From positions 1 through 37,139 of the forward strand of contig BOKS01000023.1 in NCBI GenBank assembly GCA_016861105.1: a stretch of DNA of 37,139 nt, given 5' to 3'. How positions within the stretch are numbered: the stretch's first letter is position 1; each line of letters starts with the position of its first letter. The DNA is from Betaproteobacteria bacterium. GTDB lineage: Bacteria; Pseudomonadota; Gammaproteobacteria; Burkholderiales; Casimicrobiaceae. The position numbers and the translations under genes were made by a program. The notes under the pieces were generated by a model, which had not been told where the DNA came from, did no database searches, and saw only the letters and a list, made by a program, of their open reading frames with translations. Below are positions 7,934 through 14,255 of the stretch, in pieces.

Positions 7934-8563
7934 CTAGCGCCGCTTGTCCTGCATCAACGCGGCGACCACGCGGTCGGTTTCCCTTGCCGATGCGGCAAGG
8001 CCCGCGACCACGCCCTCCCGGTCCGCCTCGGGGCGGTTCTGGCTGAGCTTGGCGCTGCCCACGAGCGCGGTGACGCGCAGCCGGAAGCCGAAGATCGCCT
8101 TCAGCATCCCGGCGAGATAGTCGGGTGGCGCGTCCTCCACCGCCCACGGCTCGGGCCGGCCCGCCTCCATCGCCTCGGTCAGCGCCGCGACGATCGCACG
8201 CAGCCCGGCCGCATCATCGACCGGCTCGATCGTCCCGCGCGCCTGCACCGCGACGTAGTTCCAGGTCGGCACCACCTTGCCGTGCTCGCGCTTCGATGCG
8301 TACCAGGCAGGCGTGACATAGGCGTCGGGCCCGACAAAGCAGGCGAGCGCGGCCGGCCCCACGCGCAGCAGTTTCACGATCGGGTTGGCGCGCGCGACAT
8401 GGCCGAGCAGCACGTCCGCGCGGCCGGCCTCGGCGATCATCGGCAGATGTGCGGCCACCGGCCCGTCGGGACCGTTGACCACGAGGGTGGCGAAGCGGAG
8501 CCGCGCGATCATCGCGCCGAGCTCCGCCTCATCCTTCACGCGGAAGGACGACGGGGCATACAT
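7934..8563 (-). CDS. FMN-binding PaiB-family protein
   Basis: A 209-residue protein of the PaiB/FMN-binding negative transcriptional regulator family, which has a split beta-barrel flavin fold. Family features are the MYAPSSF start, HLPM, GHVARANP, and a central YVTPAWYASK followed by PTWNYVAVQA. The C-terminal LSQNRPEADREGV is also typical. Bacillus PaiB was described as a repressor, but many relatives may be flavin or heme-binding enzymes, so the role here is open. The start at MYAPSS matches the family N-terminus. The upstream spacer holds a strong hairpin that probably ends the preceding FAS1 transcript. Confidence 0.9.
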   Translation of the reverse strand: MYAPSSFRVKDEAELGAMIARLRFATLVVNGPDGPVAAHLPMIAEAGRADVLLGHVARANPIVKLLRVGPAALACFVGPDAYVTPAWYASKREHGKVVPTWNYVAVQARGTIEPVDDAAGLRAIVAALTEAMEAGRPEPWAVEDAPPDYLAGMLKAIFGFRLRVTALVGSAKLSQNRPEADREGVVAGLAASARETDRVVAALMQDKRR

Positions 8564-8600
8564 GCACACGACTTTAGCGCCCCCCGCGCGAGGGCGGAAC

Positions 8601-8634
8601 GGCCGGGCGCAGGGATGCGCATCCGCGCCCGGCC
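8601..8634 (-). terminator. 10-bp hairpin after the second FAS1 gene
   Basis: GGCCGGGCGC (8601-8610) pairs perfectly with GCGCCCGGCC (8625-8634). The 14-base loop holds its own palindrome, GGATGCGCATCC. It begins 9 bases past the stop of the minus-strand FAS1 gene, as a terminator would. The usual T-tract is absent. Confidence 0.5.
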
Positions 8635-8642
8635 GACGGCCG

Positions 8643-9212
8643 TCACGGCAGGAGCACGTTGTCGATCGCGTGCACCACGCCGTTGCTGGCCGCGAGATCC
8701 GCCGCCTCGATGGCGGCGATCCGGTTCGTGGCATGGCCGCCGGCGCCGAACCCGCCCGTGTAGAGCGTGGGATTGGTCGGGTTCAGCACGCGCATCGGCT
8801 CGCCCTGCGGCACATCGACGCGCAGCTTCGCCCCGTTCAGCGTCTGCAGCTCCTGCGTATTGGTCCAGCCGGTCGAACGGTGCACGCCCGGCGCGACGTG
8901 GAACAGCAGCAGCGCGCGCAGCCGCACCATGTCGGGCGCGTGCTCGCCGGTGCCGGCCAGTTCGTTGATCAGAGCGGCCGGAATCCGGCCGAACGCCGCG
9001 TCGGTGGGCGCGAACACGGTGAAGGGGCCGGGCGCCTTCAGGTCCTCGGTCACGGCGGCGCGCTGGCAGAGGCCGAGGAAGCGCTCGAACGTGCCGCGCG
9101 CGGCGAGCACGCCGAGCACGTCGCGGTCGGCGGCGCGCGCCGCCGGCACGGCAGCCCCGGCCAGGGCAAGACAGGCGGCCCCGCGCAGGAAGCCGGCTCG
9201 GGTGATGGTCAT
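8643..9212 (-). CDS. Secreted fasciclin (FAS1) domain protein
   Basis: A 189-residue protein with an N-terminal signal peptide (Arg followed by a hydrophobic Ala/Leu core, cleavage likely after AARA near residue 27). One FAS1 domain follows, with FTVFAPTDAAFG in the first half and NGVVHAIDNVLLP at the end. It is secreted and probably periplasmic or surface-exposed. Unlike its neighbour at 7255 it has no lipobox. GGAGGA lies about seven bases before the ATG. The two FAS1 proteins are divergent, so they look like separate acquisitions or an old duplication. Confidence 0.9.
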   Translation of the reverse strand: MTITRAGFLRGAACLALAGAAVPAARAADRDVLGVLAARGTFERFLGLCQRAAVTEDLKAPGPFTVFAPTDAAFGRIPAALINELAGTGEHAPDMVRLRALLLFHVAPGVHRSTGWTNTQELQTLNGAKLRVDVPQGEPMRVLNPTNPTLYTGGFGAGGHATNRIAAIEAADLAASNGVVHAIDNVLLP

Positions 9213-9371
9213 GGGGCAATCCTCCGTCGCTGTCGGATGCGGTGTGCCGACAACGCGCGAACCCCGCCGCGGTTCACCCGGCCTGGCGCCGACGGAATCA
9301 CGAGGCTTTGACCGACCCCACCCAGGGCTCTATCCGTGACGGTCTCCCGTCTCGCGAGGCGACCCCACCGC

Positions 9372-10829
9372 ATGGGCAGCTCCGACGCGGCGCCGGTCCT
9401 GATGTGGTTCCGCCAGGACCTTCGCCTCACCGACAACCCGGCACTCGCCGCCGCGGTCGCGCCCGGCCGCCGGGTCGTCGCCGTCTTCGTGCTCGATCGC
9501 GAGACACCCGGCCGCTGGGCGCCGGGCGGCGCCTCGCTGTGGTGGCTGCACCACAGCCTGGCCGCGCTCGCCCGCTCGCTTGCCGCGCGCGGCGCGGCGC
9601 TGGTGCTGCGACAGGGCAGCGCCGCCGCGGTCATCCCCCGCCTGGTCGAGGAGACCGGCGCGGCGGCCGTGTACGCGAACCGCCTCTACGAGCCCTGGGC
9701 ACGACGGAGTGACACGGCGGTCGCGGCGGCACTGACGGCGCGCGGCGTGACGATCGAGGGCGCGAACGCCTCGCTGCTGTTCGAGCCCTGGACGATCCGC
9801 ACCCGGGCTGGCGGGCCGTTCGGCGTCTACACGCCGTTCAGCCGCGCCTGCTTCGCCGCCGGACCGCCAGAACGGCCGAGGCCGGCGCCGGGACGCATCC
9901 CGGCACCGGACCGGCTGCCCCGCTCCGACCGGCTGGACGACTGGGGCCTGCTGCCGACCGCGCCCGACTGGGCCGGCGGGCTGCGCGCGACCTGGACGCC
10001 GGGCGAGGCGGGTGCGGCGGCGCGGCTCGAGCGTTTCCTCGGCGCCGCGCTCGCCGGCTACGACACCGGGCGCGACCGACCCGATCGTGACGCAACCTCG
10101 CGCCTCAGCCCGCATCTCCATTGGGGCGAGATCTCGCCGCGCCAGGTCTGGCACGCCGCGGAGGCGGCCTCGGCGCCGCGCGGCAGGGGCACGGAGACCT
10201 TCCTCAAGGAACTGCTCTGGCGCGAGTTCTCCTACCACCTGCTCTGGCACCACCCGGGCATGCCGGAGCAGCCGCTGCGGGCCGCCTTCGCATTCTTCCC
10301 CTGGCGGAACGATGCGCGGGCGCTCGGCGCCTGGCAGCGCGGCCGCACCGGCTACCCGATCGTCGATGCCGGGATGCGCCAGCTCTGGCAGACGGGCTGG
10401 ATGCACAACCGGGTGCGCATGATCGTCGCCTCGTTCCTGATCAAGCACCTGCTGCTGCCCTGGCAGGAGGGTGAGGCGTGGTTCTGGGACACGCTGGTGG
10501 ACGCCGACCTCGCCTCGAACAGCGCCTCCTGGCAGTGGGTGGCGGGCTCCGGCGCGGACGCGGCCCCCTATTTCCGCATCTTCAACCCGGTCCTGCAGGG
10601 CAGGCGGTTCGACCCGGCGGGCGACTACGTCCGCCGCTGGGTGCCCGAGCTCGCCTCGCTCCCCGGATCGGTCATCCACGCGCCGTGGCAGGCCGCGCCG
10701 GCCGCACTCGAGGCGGCCCGGGTCGCGCTCGGCCGGACCTACCCGCTGCCGATCGTCGATCACGCCGCTGCGCGCGCCCGCGCGCTCGCCGCCTTCGACA
10801 GCATCACCGGCGGGCGCGGCGGCGGCTGA
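9372..10829 (+). CDS. phrB: Deoxyribodipyrimidine photolyase
   Basis: A class I cyclobutane pyrimidine dimer photolyase, using light and FADH- to repair UV-damaged DNA. From ATG 9372 it has 485 residues, normal for the family. The antenna domain begins with WFRQDLRLTDNPAL. The FAD-binding C-terminal half contains LLWREFSYHLLWHHP, then GYPIVDAGMRQLWQTGWMHN, then WDTLVDADLASN and WQWVAGSGADAAPYFRIFNP, all close to consensus. An in-frame GTG at 9336 would add 12 residues. Neither start has a strong ribosome site; 9372 fits the family N-terminus better. Confidence 0.95.
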   Translation: MGSSDAAPVLMWFRQDLRLTDNPALAAAVAPGRRVVAVFVLDRETPGRWAPGGASLWWLHHSLAALARSLAARGAALVLRQGSAAAVIPRLVEETGAAAVYANRLYEPWARRSDTAVAAALTARGVTIEGANASLLFEPWTIRTRAGGPFGVYTPFSRACFAAGPPERPRPAPGRIPAPDRLPRSDRLDDWGLLPTAPDWAGGLRATWTPGEAGAAARLERFLGAALAGYDTGRDRPDRDATSRLSPHLHWGEISPRQVWHAAEAASAPRGRGTETFLKELLWREFSYHLLWHHPGMPEQPLRAAFAFFPWRNDARALGAWQRGRTGYPIVDAGMRQLWQTGWMHNRVRMIVASFLIKHLLLPWQEGEAWFWDTLVDADLASNSASWQWVAGSGADAAPYFRIFNPVLQGRRFDPAGDYVRRWVPELASLPGSVIHAPWQAAPAALEAARVALGRTYPLPIVDHAAARARALAAFDSITGGRGGG

Positions 10830-10882
10830 CCCGGCGGCCGGGACGTGCGGCCGCGTCGCCGCTGCGCTATCAGCAGACCGCC

Positions 10883-11416
10883 ATGATGCCGCACGCGCGA
10901 GTCGCCGATGTCACACCGTCGGAGCGCCCGGTCGTGCACGGATCGCAGCGACCGGGCGGCCGTCGCCGCGGCGGGATGCCGGCAGCGGAACGTTGCGTTG
11001 TCGCGATGACATGCCGCGCCGCACGGCGGATCGCCGGGCTGAGCCGCGCAGGCGAGCTGACGCTGTCCGACGGCTCGCGCCACCGCGTCGGGGGCGGGCG
11101 GCCCGGTCCTGCGGCCGAGGTGACGCTGCATCGGCCGCGCGCGATCCGGCGTTTCGCCGCGGACGGCAGCCTCGGCCGGGCGGAGGCCTGTCGCGACGGC
11201 GACTGGTCGACACCCGATCTGCGCGCCGTGATGGCGCTCGCGGCCGCGAACGAGGCGGCGGGCGAGGCGTACCGGCCGGCACGGCCGCGCATCGCCGCGA
11301 CGGGTCGCTACGATGAGCGGTTCAGGTGCCTCCGGGAGTGCTGCCTCGCTTACTGCGAGACGGATTTCCGCGCCGGCTGGACGGATGTCGGCCGGATCGT
11401 GCCGGCGCGTGGTTGA
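10883..11416 (+). pseudogene. Cyclopropane-fatty-acyl-phospholipid synthase with the core deleted
   Basis: The reading frame is intact (177 codons from ATG 10883; ATG 10976 and 11006 are other possible starts), but it joins two ends of a Cfa-type enzyme. Residues about 50-125 match the N-terminal region (SLGRAEACRDGDWSTPDL, then AVMALAAANEAA). After a short junction near 11265-11305, YDERFRCLRECCLAYCETDF matches the C-terminal tail. The SAM-binding methyltransferase core, roughly 250 residues with the glycine-rich motif and active site, is missing. It cannot methylate lipids as family enzymes do. It may be dead, or a small surviving protein. The first 30 or so residues match nothing I recognise. 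Confidence 0.75.
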
Positions 11417-11417
11417 G

Positions 11418-11456
11418 GGGGTCCAGGCGCGCGGGACCCCATCGCGCTCGCGCGAT
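11418..11456. repeat. Two adjacent hairpins after the cfa remnant
   Basis: GGGGTCC (11418-11424) pairs with GGACCCC (11434-11440). Directly after it, ATCGCG (11441-11446) pairs with CGCGAT (11451-11456) around CTCG. They start right after the remnant's stop and could end transcription, though no T-tract is seen. The rest of the gap to 11536, with GGGTGCAGGGCGGAGCCCC, looks like dispersed intergenic repeat sequence. Confidence 0.4.
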
Positions 11457-11536
11457 GGACGTCCGCCGACGGCCCCTGGCGGGTGCAGGGCGGAGCCCCG
11501 CGCAAGGCGGCTGAGCGCGCGGCCGGAACGACCCCG

Positions 11537-12256
11537 ATGAGGTTCGACCTGCCCGAGGGCTTCGCCGGCATCCGCGTGGTGGGCGACGTGCACGGCGAGG
11601 CGGCGGCGTTTCGCGCTGCGATCGCGGGCGCGGAGTCCGCGCGCCTGTTCGTGCTGCAGCTCGGCGACCTGACCGATCACGGACCCGATTCGCCCGGCGT
11701 GCTTGCGGCGATGTTCGCGCTGATCGACCGCCGGGCGGGTCTGTTCCTGCTCGGCAACCACGACCACAAGCTGCGCCGTGCCTTGCTCGGCCAGCCGGTG
11801 AAGCGCGAGGCCGGCGGCCTCGACGCCACGCTCGACCAGCTCGCGCGCCACCCCGACCGTGCGGCGCTGGCGGAGCGCGCGGTCGCGGCCATCGCACACG
11901 CGCCGGCCTGGCTCCGCTGGCGCGACGCGCTGTTCGTGCATGGCGGGTTCCATGCCGCGATGCTGAGCGAGCCGGCGCCGGCCGAGGCGGGCGCGCGGCG
12001 GCCGGACGGGCCGGTGTCGCGCGCGCTGTTCGGCCAGACGGTGCAGGGACAGCTCACCGAGGCGGGCTATCCCGTGCGGGTGATCGAGTGGGTGGATCGG
12101 ATTCCCGCCGGGCTGACGGTCTATTGCGGCCACGACAATCGCAGCAACGACGGCCGCCCGCACACCGCCGAGGGCAGGCGCGGCGGGCGCGCGGTGTTCC
12201 TGGACACGGGCGCGGGCAAGGGCGGCCACCTGTCGTGGATCGATCTCGCGGCATGA
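11537..12256 (+). CDS. PPP-type metallophosphatase
   Basis: A 239-residue phosphoesterase of the serine/threonine phosphatase-like (PPP/ApaH-like) group. All metal-site motifs are present: GDVHG (16-20), GDLTDHG (43-49), GNHDHK (73-78), HGG (135-137) and GHD (198-200). Relatives include protein phosphatases (PrpA type), ApaH dinucleoside tetraphosphatases and polynucleotide 3'-phosphatases; the substrate cannot be read from sequence. No signal peptide, so cytoplasmic. It is followed after 16 bases by a 51-codon ORF with a good ribosome site, then a coupled GNAT gene, so the three may form an operon. Confidence 0.88.
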   Translation: MRFDLPEGFAGIRVVGDVHGEAAAFRAAIAGAESARLFVLQLGDLTDHGPDSPGVLAAMFALIDRRAGLFLLGNHDHKLRRALLGQPVKREAGGLDATLDQLARHPDRAALAERAVAAIAHAPAWLRWRDALFVHGGFHAAMLSEPAPAEAGARRPDGPVSRALFGQTVQGQLTEAGYPVRVIEWVDRIPAGLTVYCGHDNRSNDGRPHTAEGRRGGRAVFLDTGAGKGGHLSWIDLAA

Positions 12257-12272
12257 CGGACGGAGGAACGGG

Positions 12273-12428
12273 ATGCGGCGGATCGTCGCCATGGCGCCGG
12301 CGGTGCCGGCCGGAGGCGAAGGCGGAATGACGATCGAGGACTTCGCCGGGCGCCGGCACCCGGCCGACCTGTTCGAGCACCGCTCCGGCACGGCGCCACT
12401 CGCGTTCCGGCGCGCGCCGGCGTCATGA
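12273..12428 (+). CDS. Small unknown protein, 51 residues
   Basis: A short frame with a convincing ribosome site (GGAGG six bases before ATG 12273). It starts 16 bases after the phosphatase stop, and its TGA overlaps the GNAT start as ATGA. The product begins MRRIVAMAPAVPAGGEGG and continues TIEDFAGRRHPADLFEHR. I do not recognise the family. The second half is polar and not repetitive, and there is no signal peptide or membrane segment. ATG 12327 is an alternative start. It may be a real small protein, a coupling leader for the GNAT gene, or the tail of a lost gene. Confidence 0.45.
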   Translation: MRRIVAMAPAVPAGGEGGMTIEDFAGRRHPADLFEHRSGTAPLAFRRAPAS

Positions 12429-12853
12429 GCCTCGGCCTCGTCACGATCGCGGAGCGGCCGGACCTCGCCGGGACGGTCGCGCGCTGGACCTGGGCCCCGT
12501 GGGGCCGCGCGCAGGGCGAGACGCTCGCGCAGCGCAGCGCCGCGGTGGCGTCGCGCACCGCAGGGACCGGTCTCGAGCAGTGCCTGGTCGCGCAGAACGC
12601 CGCCTCGCGCCCCGACCTCTCGCCCTGGCTCGCGAGCCTGCATGTCGAGCCGCGGTTCCGCGGCATCGGGATCGCGCCGGTTCTCGTGACTGTGGTGGAG
12701 GCGGCGGCGTGCCGATCGGACTTCGGCCGGCGGTGGCTGTTCGCCGACGGGCAGGTGCCGCTCCGTGCGTCACTCGCCTGGGTCGAGCACGGCGTGCTGC
12801 ACGACCACGGCCGGCCCTGCGTGCTGATGCGGCGCGATCGGCGCGCCGGGTAG
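12425..12853 (+). CDS. GNAT-family N-acetyltransferase, short
   Basis: A 142-residue protein with the GNAT acetyl-CoA loop in VEPRFRGIGIAPVLV (R-G-x-G-x-A) and the family's late strand (LFADGQVPLRASLAW, then GRPCVLMRRD). The part before RPDLSPWLASLHV looks about a dozen residues short. The strand normally carrying F-V-x-x-x-G-x-x-V-G-T before SLVA is absent or scrambled (LEQCLVAQNAAS). It may therefore be damaged or simply divergent. The substrate is unknown. Its ATG overlaps the upstream 51-codon ORF, and its stop lies one base before that of the convergent gene at 12855. Confidence 0.7.
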   Translation: MSLGLVTIAERPDLAGTVARWTWAPWGRAQGETLAQRSAAVASRTAGTGLEQCLVAQNAASRPDLSPWLASLHVEPRFRGIGIAPVLVTVVEAAACRSDFGRRWLFADGQVPLRASLAWVEHGVLHDHGRPCVLMRRDRRAG

Positions 12854-12854
12854 C

Positions 12855-13157
12855 TCAGCCCTCGGCGTCGACCACCAGGGCGGTGGCGGGGAAGGCGGGG
12901 TCCTGGCCCCTCGCGTAGGCCTCAAGCACGCGCTCGGAGGGGATCTTGCGCTGGATCTGACCCTCGGCGTCGAAGAACTCGATGACGACCATCGACGCCT
13001 TCAGGTCGAAGCGCATGGCGGGGTTGGTGAGCGGCACCGGCCGTGCGAGCACGCTCTGCGGTGCGGCGGCGATGTCGTCCGGCATGGCGGCCGGCACGGC
13101 GCGCGCGGCGGGGGACGACGGGGGAAGGGAGACCGGTCGGGTCGCTTCAAGGATCAT
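12855..13157 (-). CDS. Small FlaG-like conserved protein
   Basis: A 100-residue protein read from ATG 13157 (MILEATRP). The first half is low-complexity Ala/Pro. The second half is a compact domain: NPAMRFDLKASMVVIEFFD, then GQIQRKIPSERVLEAY. A hydrophobic strand, an acidic turn, a basic strand and an IPSE(R) helix start resemble the C-terminal region of FlaG-type proteins (ending in I-P-x-E), but the match is from memory and loose. FlaG proteins influence flagellar filament length; no other flagellar gene is in the window. The gene is monocistronic and converges on the GNAT gene. Confidence 0.65.
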   Translation of the reverse strand: MILEATRPVSLPPSSPAARAVPAAMPDDIAAAPQSVLARPVPLTNPAMRFDLKASMVVIEFFDAEGQIQRKIPSERVLEAYARGQDPAFPATALVVDAEG

Positions 13158-13286
13158 CGCATGCCTGCCTGGGCCAGGGCCCTTCTCTGCGCGGGCGCCG
13201 CATCTCGGCATCGTCCCGCCGACGCCGGATGACCGCTGGCTAGACGACGCCAGTGGGCAGACTGACCGATAAACGTAAAGAACCGG

Positions 13287-13475
13287 TTAACGCGCCGCGA
13301 TCCGGCGCGCGACGGCGCGGATCGCCGTGCCCAGCAGCGGCAGCCGCGCGTACACCTGCATTCCCGATTCCCAGTGGTCGAGATGCGCCGACACGCGCCC
13401 GTCCGCCGCGATCGCGACCTCACTCACGCCCTCGATGCGGTGCGCCGCGCGTGTCCTGCGCCAGGTCCTCGAGCC
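13287..13475 (-). pseudogene. C-terminal remnant of an NTF2-like (DUF2358-type) protein
   Basis: On the minus strand, 62 codons run from just after an in-frame TGA (13476-13478) to TAA (13287-13289). They read RIEGVSEVAIAADGRVSAHL, then DHWESGMQVYARLPLLGTAIR. This matches the end of SnoaL/NTF2-like proteins of the DUF2358 type (usual form G-V-S-x-L-x-F-D-A-D-G-R-V-x-x-H-R-D-Y-W-D, then L-Y-x-x-L-P-L-L-G). There is no usable start, and the region upstream to 13720 shows no recognisable N-terminal half in any frame. It is therefore a gene relic. Confidence 0.55.
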
Positions 13476-13478
13476 TCA

Positions 13479-13721
13479 CCGCTGTCGCGTCGTCCGTGCC
13501 ACGACCGTGAAGTATAGCGCGGGTAAGGATGCGCAGCAGCCTGAGGATCGCGGCGAAGCGGCGCGGGAAGGCGATCGCGCGCGGCCGGCCGCGACAGCCG
13601 GCGAGCGAGGCGACGATCGCGGCCCGGCGCGGGCGGCGGCGCCCGAGGGGCAGACGCCGCAGGCGGTTCGTGCGATGGTCGGTGCCGCATTGATCGGCAA
13701 TGCGCCCGTCGACCACCCTCC
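13479..13721. other. Non-coding stretch before sixA
   Basis: Between the NTF2-like remnant and sixA I find no convincing gene. Minus-strand frames are open, but their translations are Arg/Ala-rich without recognisable motifs, as expected of shadow frames at this GC. It should contain the sixA promoter; I could not pick out -35 and -10 elements. Confidence 0.4.
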
Positions 13722-14255
13722 ATGCGCCAGCTCCTGCTTCTCCGCCACGCCAAGTCGTCCTGGGACGACCCCTCGCTGCCCGACCACGACCGGCCGCTGA
13801 ACGAGCGCGGCCGCGCCGACGCGGCCGCGATCGGCGGCGAGATGCGCGGGCTTGGCCTCTGCCCGGACATCGTGCTGGTGTCCTCCGCCCGGCGCAGCCG
13901 CGACACGCTCGCCCTGATCGAGCCGTTCGAGGACTCCCCGGTCATCGACACGGTCGACGCGCTCTATCTCGCGCCCGCCCGCAAGCTGCTCGAGATCCTG
14001 CACGCCGTGCCCGAGACCGCGCGCAGCGTCCTGCTGATCGGCCACAATCCCGGTCTGCACAACCTCGCCCTCGCGCTCGCCGGCCCCGCCGCGATGGCGC
14101 GCGGCGGCATCGATGCGCTGCGGCTCGCCGAGCGCTACCCGACCGCGGCGCTGGCCGAGTTCGCGGTCGCCACCCCGTGGTGGGGGCTTGCCGAAGGCAA
14201 CGCGCGGCTCGTGCGCTTCCTCTGCCCGCGCGACCTGCCCAAGCCGCTGCCGTGA
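13722..14255 (+). CDS. sixA: SixA-type phosphohistidine phosphatase
   Basis: A 177-residue histidine phosphatase of the SixA branch. The catalytic LLRHAKSSW holds R8-H9; SSARRSRDT (54-62) supplies the second Arg, and IGHNPG holds the second His (H108). E. coli SixA removes phosphate from phosphohistidine proteins such as the nitrogen phosphotransferase component NPr; that role is inferred here. Cytoplasmic. Its TGA overlaps the GTG start of the CHAD gene (GTGA), so the two are probably made together. Length is normal for alphaproteobacterial members. Confidence 0.92.
   Translation: MRQLLLLRHAKSSWDDPSLPDHDRPLNERGRADAAAIGGEMRGLGLCPDIVLVSSARRSRDTLALIEPFEDSPVIDTVDALYLAPARKLLEILHAVPETARSVLLIGHNPGLHNLALALAGPAAMARGGIDALRLAERYPTAALAEFAVATPWWGLAEGNARLVRFLCPRDLPKPLP

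Noticed and set aside
10870..11292. Minus-strand frame opposite the cfa remnant
   Set aside because: No motif or ribosome site; the plus strand carries Cfa similarity.
13420..13716. Minus-strand frame with hydrophobic/basic stretch (RFAAILRLLRILTRAIL)
   Set aside because: It briefly resembles a membrane-associated helix, but no family is recognisable, it overlaps the NTF2-like remnant in another frame, and neighbouring frames are equally open.
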